Shown piece after piece: positions 15,032-20,769 of a stretch of DNA of 20,769 nucleotides. Positions within the stretch are counted from its first letter, which is position 1, and each line of letters begins with the position of its first letter. Source of the DNA: JBCCEV01 sp039030125 (lineage in GTDB: Bacteria > Pseudomonadota > Gammaproteobacteria > Ga0077536); contig JBCCEV010000071.1 in the NCBI GenBank assembly GCA_039030125.1, positions 1 through 20,769 on the forward strand. The letters run 5' to 3'. The notes beneath the pieces were generated by a model. That model had not been told where the DNA came from. It ran no database searches and saw nothing but the letters and a program-made list of their open reading frames with translations. Both the position numbers and the translations under genes were made by a program.

Positions 15032-17065
15032 TCAATTGGCAATTAGATCGTTTAGAACGCGCGTGCAGTTCTCAACGCTAAAGCCTAGTTTGTTGAATAC
15101 TTGGTCGGCGGGCGCGGATGCCCCGAATTCGTCGATCCCAATCACCGCGCCGTCTATTCCACTATAGCGATACCAGCATTGACTGCTGCCCGCTTCGATC
15201 ACTAATCGTCGGGTAATACGCGCCGGTAATACCGATCCTTTGTAGCCGTCATCTTGGCGTTCAAAAGCCTCAACGCAGGGCATTGACACCAAACGGACCT
15301 GAGCGCCCGATGCACTCACGGCTTCGACGGCTTGGCGTGCCAAACCGATCTCTGAGCCTGTGGCGATCACAATGGCTTGTGGTGTCTCGCCTCCGTCGAT
15401 GAGCACATAGGCGCCGCGTTTGATTGCCTCCAACTGACGCGTGTCGCGCGGTTGTTGCTCGACACCTTGGCGGGTTAACAATAGGCAGCTTGGATTCCCA
15501 CGATGCTCAATCGCTTGCTGCCAAGCGACGAAAGTCTCGGTCGCATCGCAGGGGCGCCACACGTCGAGGTTGGGGATCAACCTCAACGACGCAGCGTGTT
15601 CAATGGGCTGATGGGTTGGCCCATCCTCGCCTAACCCGACTGAATCATGGGTGTAGACAAAAATCGAGCCGAGGCCCATGAGCGAAGCCATGCGCACGGC
15701 GTTGCGCGCATAGTCAGAAAAAACCAGGAATGTACCACCGTAGGGGATCACCCCACCATGAACGGCCATGCCGTTCATGATGGCGCTCATAGCGAACTCG
15801 CGAACCCCGTAGTAGATATAGTTACCCGCCGCGTGGGCATCGCTCAGCGGGACGCTGGTGGCAATCTTAGTGTTATTCGAACCCGTGAGATCAGCGGACC
15901 CACCAACGAGGTCATTGGTCATCGTGGCAAATGTTTCTAGCGCGCTTTGGGAGGATTTACGGGTGGCTTCTTTTGTTGCGCTCTTCTGGCGTTCGCTGAT
16001 GGCAGTTGCCGACTGCTGTGCCCAATCCGCGGGGAGCTCGCCGGCGATGCTGCGCTCGAATTCGCTGCCGAGTTCCGGGAACGCCTCGTGATAGGCGGTC
16101 CGCATCGTTTCCCATTGCGCTTCGCGTTGTTTGCCGGCCTCGATTTGGTTCCATGCTTCGTATATCCCCGTTGGGATCTCGAAAGGTTTTGACTCCCATT
16201 GCAGCGCGGCCCGCGTGGCGGCGATCTCATCATCACCCAAGGGCGCGCCGTGGCTGTCGGCGGTACCCGCCTTGGTTGGCGCACCGTGGCCGATTACCGT
16301 GCGACAAATAACCAAACTCGGTTTACTCGTTTCCGTTTGACTCGCACTAATTGCCTCAGCGAGCTGCTGGGGGTCATGGCCGTCGATGGGGCCGATGACG
16401 TGCCAGCCATAGCTTGCGAAACGTGCTTTAGTGTCGTCGGTGAACCAGCCTTCGACCTTGCCATCAATCGAGATCCCGTTGTTGTCATATAGCGCGATCA
16501 GTTTGCCAAGTTTGAGGGTTCCAGCGAGCGAGCAGGCCTCGTGCGAAATCCCTTCCATCAAGCAGCCGTCACCTAAGAACACATAGGTATAGTGGTCGAC
16601 GAGTTCGTGCTCAGCGCGATTAAATTTAGCGGCGAGGTGTTTCTCGGCCAAAGCCATGCCAACCGCGTTGGCCAGCCCTTGTCCGAGCGGTCCGGTGGTC
16701 GTTTCCACGCCGGGGGTCTCGCGGTACTCGGGGTGTCCAGGGGTCTTTGATCCCATTTGACGGAAGTTTTTGAGATCCTCAATGGATACGTCGTAGCCAG
16801 TCAGGTGCAATAACGAGTAGAGCAACATCGATCCGTGACCATTGGAGAGCACAAAACGATCACGATTAAACCAATTGGGATTGGTGGGGTTGTGATGGAG
16901 AAAATCCCGCCATAACACCTCAGCCATATTGGCCATACCCATTGGCGCTCCCGGATGTCCGGAATTGGCCTGCTGGACAGCATCCATACTCAGCGCGCGG
17001 ATCGCGTTTGCTAATGCCTCTCGGCTTACTTTTGAAGACCCTTGGTCTGGTGCACTTTTTGACAT
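15032..17065 (-). CDS. tkt: Transketolase
   Basis: Transketolase moves two-carbon ketol units between sugar phosphates, using thiamine diphosphate and a divalent metal. The 677 residues contain N-S-G-H-P-G-A-P-M-G with His37, G-H-G-S-M-L-L-Y (76-83), T-T-G-P-L-G-Q-G, the thiamine motif from G-D-G (165-167) to N-N (195-196), and E-D-G-P-T-H-Q-P in the pyrimidine domain. Length fits the bacterial enzyme (about 665). The ATG at 17065 follows AGGGA with five bases between, a good ribosome site. It heads the tkt-gap-pgk unit and is divergent from metF across 275 bases. The link of pentose phosphate and triose steps in one operon is the conserved arrangement. Confidence 0.97.
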   Translation of the reverse strand: MSKSAPDQGSSKVSREALANAIRALSMDAVQQANSGHPGAPMGMANMAEVLWRDFLHHNPTNPNWFNRDRFVLSNGHGSMLLYSLLHLTGYDVSIEDLKNFRQMGSKTPGHPEYRETPGVETTTGPLGQGLANAVGMALAEKHLAAKFNRAEHELVDHYTYVFLGDGCLMEGISHEACSLAGTLKLGKLIALYDNNGISIDGKVEGWFTDDTKARFASYGWHVIGPIDGHDPQQLAEAISASQTETSKPSLVICRTVIGHGAPTKAGTADSHGAPLGDDEIAATRAALQWESKPFEIPTGIYEAWNQIEAGKQREAQWETMRTAYHEAFPELGSEFERSIAGELPADWAQQSATAISERQKSATKEATRKSSQSALETFATMTNDLVGGSADLTGSNNTKIATSVPLSDAHAAGNYIYYGVREFAMSAIMNGMAVHGGVIPYGGTFLVFSDYARNAVRMASLMGLGSIFVYTHDSVGLGEDGPTHQPIEHAASLRLIPNLDVWRPCDATETFVAWQQAIEHRGNPSCLLLTRQGVEQQPRDTRQLEAIKRGAYVLIDGGETPQAIVIATGSEIGLARQAVEAVSASGAQVRLVSMPCVEAFERQDDGYKGSVLPARITRRLVIEAGSSQCWYRYSGIDGAVIGIDEFGASAPADQVFNKLGFSVENCTRVLNDLIAN

Positions 17066-17340
17066 ATCTATCCCTGTGTATTGGGGCCGGACAATGACCG
17101 CGCTACGCGCAACGCAACGCGTGTAGCGGTGGCGACCGAATCGACAAGAAAACGCAGGCCAGGTCGCCGGCCGCCAAGAAATAACAGCCAGCCGCAGCTT
17201 GCGCGCCTCAATTGTAACCTGAGCGGTGGCGCAAACCCACGGCGCGAAGCGATCTTCAAGTATCGCGCTAACTTTGCGTTTTCGCGGCGTTCGACGCTAA
17301 GGTAGCGCACCGCTAGATTGCTTAACCGACACCATTCGCC
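17066..17340 (+). other. Divergent intergenic region between tkt and metF
   Basis: These 275 bases must hold the control of both tkt (leftward) and metF (rightward). I see an imperfect inverted repeat with CGCTAC at 17099-17104 and GTAGCG at 17121-17126, about 35-60 bases before the tkt ATG. A TAGATT at 17314-17319 could be a -10 for metF, with a poor -35. I found no convincing MetJ box, SAM or SAH riboswitch, or full promoter. A long antisense frame spans it but looks like chance. Confidence 0.4.
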
Positions 17341-18180
17341 ATGACCAAAGTTCCCGTCAGCTTTGAATTTTTTCCGCCCAGGACGCCGGCCGGGGTGACC
17401 AAACTGAAAGACGCCCGCTCGGCGCTCGCGCGATTGCGCCCAGAGTTCTTTTCTGTGACTTTTGGTGCTGGCGGGAGCACGCAAGATTTGACGCTTGAAA
17501 CGGTGCTCGAATCCCGTGACGAAACCCACATCGACAGTGCCCCCCACATCTCTTGTATTGGGTTCGACCGGGAACGCTTGAGCGCGGTGCTGCACCGCTA
17601 TCAAGAGGTTGGTATTGAGCGCTTGGTCGCGCTGCGCGGTGATCTGCCGTCGGGTATGACGGGATTCGGCGAGCTCCGTTACGCGCGCGACTTAGTCCAG
17701 TTTATCCGTGAGCAAACCGGCGATGCATTCACTATCCACGTTGCCGGTTATCCTGAGACCCATCCGCAGGCGCGCAGCGCCAACGATGATATCGATAACT
17801 TCGCGAGCAAAATCTCGGCGGGTGCTAACTCAGGGATCACACAGTATTTTTATAACCCTGACGCCTACTTTCGATTTGTCGAGGCCTGCGATGCGCGCGG
17901 GGTTAACGCGCCGATCGTGCCCGGGATCATGCCGATCACGAACTACACCCAACTCAAGCGGTTTTCAGACATGTGCGGTGCGGAGCTCCCGCGCTGGATA
18001 GAGACGCGGCTGCGGGATTTCGGTGACGATATTGAATCGATTCGCGCATTCGGGATTGATGTGACGACGCGCCTGTGTGAATCCCTCGTTAACGGCGGGG
18101 CTCCAGCGTTTCACTTCTACACGATGAATCAGCACCAGGCGAGTATCGCGGTGTGCGAAAACTTGGGTCTTGGTCAATAA
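17341..18180 (+). CDS. metF: Methylenetetrahydrofolate reductase
   Basis: MetF is an FAD enzyme that reduces methylenetetrahydrofolate to methyltetrahydrofolate, the methyl donor for methionine synthesis. The 279 residues begin with the signature S-F-E-F-F-P-P-R, whose Glu9 corresponds to the catalytic Glu28 of E. coli. They include S-V-T-F-G-A-G-G-S-T, the L-V-A-L-R-G-D-L-P segment that binds FAD, an H-V-A-G-Y-P-E-T-H-P motif, and Q-Y-F-Y-N near 175. E. coli MetF is 296 residues. The ATG has no visible Shine-Dalgarno sequence. The next gene, a response regulator, begins six bases after the stop, an unusual partner for metF. Confidence 0.96.
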   Translation: MTKVPVSFEFFPPRTPAGVTKLKDARSALARLRPEFFSVTFGAGGSTQDLTLETVLESRDETHIDSAPHISCIGFDRERLSAVLHRYQEVGIERLVALRGDLPSGMTGFGELRYARDLVQFIREQTGDAFTIHVAGYPETHPQARSANDDIDNFASKISAGANSGITQYFYNPDAYFRFVEACDARGVNAPIVPGIMPITNYTQLKRFSDMCGAELPRWIETRLRDFGDDIESIRAFGIDVTTRLCESLVNGGAPAFHFYTMNQHQASIAVCENLGLGQ

Positions 18181-18186
18181 TATTTG

Positions 18187-19596
18187 ATGAGTGAGTCGAA
18201 CCCGCCTTTACTTCTCGTTGATGACGACCCTCTCATTCTTGAGACCTTGAGTTTCGCTCTCGCACCCGATTTCGAAGTATTTGAAGCTGATTCTCGACAG
18301 GACGTGCGGGAGTTACTGCAATCAAGCGATGTGCAGCCCATGCTCGCTCTCGTCGATCTCGGTCTACCCCCGAAGCCGCATACACCCGAAGAGGGCTTCG
18401 CGCTGATCACGGAGCTGCTGGCGTTTAATCGCGCGATTAAGGTCCTCGTGTTGTCGGGTCAGGATGAGCGCGGCAACATCCAGCACGCGCTGACCTTAGG
18501 CGCTGTCGATTTTATCGGTAAACCGTGCGATCCGGACTTTTTGCGATCGCGGCTGAACCATCAAGCCATGCTGCTCGAGGCCGAGCAGCAGTTGACTGCC
18601 CAACCTAAAGGTATTGACGCGGTGCTGCTCGGCGAGAGCCCGGGCATGCGCACCCTGCGCTCGCTGGTTGCACAGTTTGCCGATAATCCGTTTCCAGTAT
18701 TGGTCGAGGGCGAATCCGGCAGCGGCAAAGAGTTGGTTGCGCAATGTTTACATCAAGCCAGCGAAAGACAAGAAAAACCGATCCTTACCATCAACTGCGC
18801 TGCATTCAGCGCTGAATTGCTGGAAGCCCAGCTTTTCGGTCATGCCAAAGGGGCATTTACGGGCGCCGATCGCGCGCGCGCCGGTTTTTTCGAAGAGTCC
18901 AGCGAGGGCACACTGTTTCTTGACGAAGTGGGCGAGATGCCCCTGGAGCTTCAGTCAAAGTTCCTGCGGGTGTTGGAAAACGGCGAGTACTACCGGGTTG
19001 GCGAGACCCAACCGCGGCGCTCAAGCGCGCGGATCGTGGCCGCAACCAATCGTGATTTGCGGGAATCTGTTCGCAGTGGCGCATTTAGACAAGATCTTTA
19101 TCATCGACTGAGCGTCCTCACCATCTCCGTTCCGCCATTGCGCACCCGCGGTTCGGATTGGCAACTGCTAGCGCAGCGCTTCCAAGAAAACTATGCAGAG
19201 ATGTTGACCGCTTTCCGCTTCAATGCCGAGGCGATTGAAGAACTCGACCGCTATGGTTTTCCGGGCAACGTTCGGGAGCTGCGCAATATCGTTATTCGAC
19301 TCGGTGCCAAGTACCCGGGCGCCGACGTTGATGCCGAAGCGGTACGCCAGGAGTTGGAACTCGATTTCGAGCCACCGGCCGAGGGCTCCGAACTCGGGGT
19401 ACTCGACATCGAAGGGCGGATCCGCGCCGAGGGTTTTCGCTTGGATGATGAGCTGATGGAGCTCGAAAAGCGCTTTGTCGCCGCCGCTTTGAAATTAGGC
19501 GGTGGGAATCTTAGCCAGGCAGCGCGATTATTAGGCGTGAATCGCACGACGCTCTATAGTCGCGCTAACAAGCTTGGGATCACCGGCGAAGAATAG
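18187..19596 (+). CDS. Sigma-54 response regulator, PrsR/NtrC-like
   Basis: The 469-residue protein is an NtrC-type activator. Receiver domain (about 1-120): acidic pair Asp12-Asp13, phosphoacceptor Asp57 in V-D-L-G-L-P-P, Ser90 and Lys112 in G-K-P. AAA+ domain (about 148-370): Walker A G-E-S-G-S-G-K-E (175-182), intact sigma-54-contacting G-A-F-T-G-A-D (222-228) and Walker B F-L-D-E (244-247). The C-terminus is a Fis-type helix-turn-helix, N-L-S-Q-A-A-R-L-L-G-V-N-R-T-T-L-Y. The D-L-G-L-P-P and E-E-G receiver pattern recalls PrsR regulators of PEP-CTERM/exosortase loci, a family assignment I hold loosely. ATG 18187 is preferred over TTG 18184; the ribosome site is weak. No histidine kinase is in the window. 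The ATPase gene follows after 14 bases. Confidence 0.9.
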   Translation: MSESNPPLLLVDDDPLILETLSFALAPDFEVFEADSRQDVRELLQSSDVQPMLALVDLGLPPKPHTPEEGFALITELLAFNRAIKVLVLSGQDERGNIQHALTLGAVDFIGKPCDPDFLRSRLNHQAMLLEAEQQLTAQPKGIDAVLLGESPGMRTLRSLVAQFADNPFPVLVEGESGSGKELVAQCLHQASERQEKPILTINCAAFSAELLEAQLFGHAKGAFTGADRARAGFFEESSEGTLFLDEVGEMPLELQSKFLRVLENGEYYRVGETQPRRSSARIVAATNRDLRESVRSGAFRQDLYHRLSVLTISVPPLRTRGSDWQLLAQRFQENYAEMLTAFRFNAEAIEELDRYGFPGNVRELRNIVIRLGAKYPGADVDAEAVRQELELDFEPPAEGSELGVLDIEGRIRAEGFRLDDELMELEKRFVAAALKLGGGNLSQAARLLGVNRTTLYSRANKLGITGEE

Positions 19597-19610
19597 GGTT
19601 CGACCGCAGC

Positions 19611-20769
19611 ATGTACCTTGAACATTTTGGCTTGAGCAAACCGCCTTTCAAGATCACGCCGGATCCAGAGTTATTTTTCGCCGGTGGCAACCGTGGGGCC
19701 GTGCTTGAGGCGCTGATCTATGCCGTGTCCTCGGGCGAGGGGATCGTGAAAGTCGTGGGCGAGGTGGGGAGCGGCAAAACGATGCTCTGCAGGATGCTCG
19801 AGCGCGAGCTACCGGACCACTGTGAAATCGTTTACCTCGCCAACCCGGCGCTAAAGGCTGACGAGATCCTGGGGGCTATCGCCTTTGAACTCGGGATCGC
19901 GGACCAAGAGAGCAACTCCAAGCTCAAGGTGTTGCATGCTATTCAAGATTTTTTGCTGCGCAAGCACGCCGATGGTCGCCGCGTTATCGTTTTCGTCGAA
20001 GAGGCGCAGGGCATGCCAATTGAGACGCTTGAGGAAATTCGGTTGTTGACGAATTTGGAAACAACTCAGGACAAGCTCTTACAAATTGTTTTGTTTGGTC
20101 AACCGGAGCTGGATGAAAAGCTGCAGCTTCACGAAATTCGACAGCTCAAAGAGCGCATCACTCATACTTTTGAGTTATCTCCATTTAAGCCGGAGGAGGT
20201 TCGCGAGTATCTCAACGCCCGCATCCGGGCCAGCGGTTACCGCGGCACGGAAATATTTTCCAAGCAAAGCGCGGGCGCGATAGCGCAGTGTTCGAGCGGC
20301 CTGTTGCGACGCATCAATATTCTCGCCGATAAATCGCTGTTGGCGGCCTTCGCCGCGGGTCAGCGCTCGGTAAGATCACAAGATGTGCGCCTGGCCGCCA
20401 AGGATAGCGGCTTCCCAGTGACAGGAAGCGTTCCTCTACGGTGGTCGTTGGCATTCGCTGGTCTGATTGTGGTGGGTCTAGGTGTGGGTTATTCATTGGC
20501 TCAGCTCAATCGGGTTGCGGACCTTTCAGCAGGAGCTCAGAAGGCGCCCCTGGCGCCCGGCGGCGCATCCGTTCAAGCGCCTTATGCACCCGAGGCGATA
20601 GAGGCGGGGCAAACTGTCAGATTGGTCACACCCTCTCAAAAAGAAACAGTCGCGCCCGCGTTAAACGCGCAAACTGCGGCTGAACCGCTGCTAGTGAGTC
20701 GAAAGCGCTTGATAGGGATTGAAAAATTGGCGCCAAACACGCAATTTCGAGCTAATTTATATGGTGAGG
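19611..20769 (+). CDS. ExeA/MshM-like membrane AAA ATPase, 3' end missing
   Basis: The frame is open to the window end; 386 residues are present. It starts M-Y-L-E-H-F-G-L with P-P-F and T-P-D-P, the standard opening of ExeA/GspA/MshM-like ATPases. Walker A is G-E-V-G-S-G-K-T (50-57). Walker B reads V-F-V-E-E-A-Q (127-133), Glu where the family often has Asp. Later motifs are L-F-G-Q-P-E-L and Q-L-K-E-R-I. One membrane helix follows at about 278-297 (W-S-L-A-F-A-G-L onward), then an Ala/Pro-rich periplasmic linker that runs to the edge. Relatives power assembly of type II secretion, MSHA-like pili or exopolysaccharide machines, often with a peptidoglycan-binding or TPR end, which is not visible here. 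It forms a pair with the sigma-54 regulator 14 bases upstream. Confidence 0.88.
   Translation, partial: MYLEHFGLSKPPFKITPDPELFFAGGNRGAVLEALIYAVSSGEGIVKVVGEVGSGKTMLCRMLERELPDHCEIVYLANPALKADEILGAIAFELGIADQESNSKLKVLHAIQDFLLRKHADGRRVIVFVEEAQGMPIETLEEIRLLTNLETTQDKLLQIVLFGQPELDEKLQLHEIRQLKERITHTFELSPFKPEEVREYLNARIRASGYRGTEIFSKQSAGAIAQCSSGLLRRINILADKSLLAAFAAGQRSVRSQDVRLAAKDSGFPVTGSVPLRWSLAFAGLIVVGLGVGYSLAQLNRVADLSAGAQKAPLAPGGASVQAPYAPEAIEAGQTVRLVTPSQKETVAPALNAQTAAEPLLVSRKRLIGIEKLAPNTQFRANLYGE

Noticed and set aside
17066..17340. SAM or SAH riboswitch or MetJ operator before metF
   Set aside because: No conserved riboswitch core and no tandem AGACGTCT-like boxes can be read there.
17068..17604. Long minus-strand frame (178 codons) over the tkt-metF gap and the metF 5' end
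   Set aside because: It is antisense to the well-supported metF, is rich in Arg and low in recognisable structure, and looks like a high-GC shadow frame.
1..20769. CRISPR array, insertion sequence, prophage or integrative element
   Set aside because: No spaced direct repeats, transposase, integrase, or terminal repeats were found, and nearly every base belongs to core genes.

Overview
The window is a stretch of chromosome from a gammaproteobacterium of moderately high GC. The evidence is shared gene order and content: lolB-ispE-tRNA-Gln-prs-rplY-pth-ychF, a zapA-6S RNA pair, ygfB-pepP-ubiH-ubiI, and a tkt-gap-pgk block. I cannot name a genus. No insertion sequence, prophage, CRISPR array or integrase is visible, and apart from the last two genes the content is core housekeeping.

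Layout. Bases 1-6594 (+) hold a 5'-truncated TPR protein, the outer-membrane lipoprotein receptor lolB, the isoprenoid kinase ispE, tRNA-Gln(TTG), PRPP synthetase prs, ribosomal protein L25 (rplY), peptidyl-tRNA hydrolase pth and the ATPase ychF. Bases 6634-7434 (-) hold a small coiled-coil division protein, zapA and a clear 6S RNA. Bases 7559-11886 (+) hold ygfB, pepP, ubiH and a second ubiquinone hydroxylase. Bases 11945-12826 (+) hold purC. Bases 12839-17065 (-) hold tkt, gap and pgk in transcription order. Bases 17341-20769 (+) hold metF, a sigma-54-type response regulator, and an ExeA/MshM-like membrane ATPase cut by the window end.

How they fit together. The first block joins cell-envelope assembly (LolB), the MEP isoprenoid pathway, nucleotide precursor supply (PRPP) and translation (tRNA-Gln, L25, Pth, YchF). 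The zapA block joins FtsZ-ring assembly with 6S RNA, the stationary-phase inhibitor of RNA polymerase. The ubi block makes aerobic ubiquinone. The tkt-gap-pgk block is central carbon metabolism. The final regulator/ATPase pair is the only part with an accessory character: it resembles regulator and ATPase genes found at surface-structure, exopolysaccharide or PEP-CTERM loci, and its partners probably lie beyond base 20769.

Less routine items are a six-codon, well-initiated ORF overlapping the prs start, a perfect CACGTG-armed hairpin behind tRNA-Gln, a possible leaderless ygfB transcript, and repeated absence of Shine-Dalgarno sequences. I did not see a convincing previously undescribed system inside the window.
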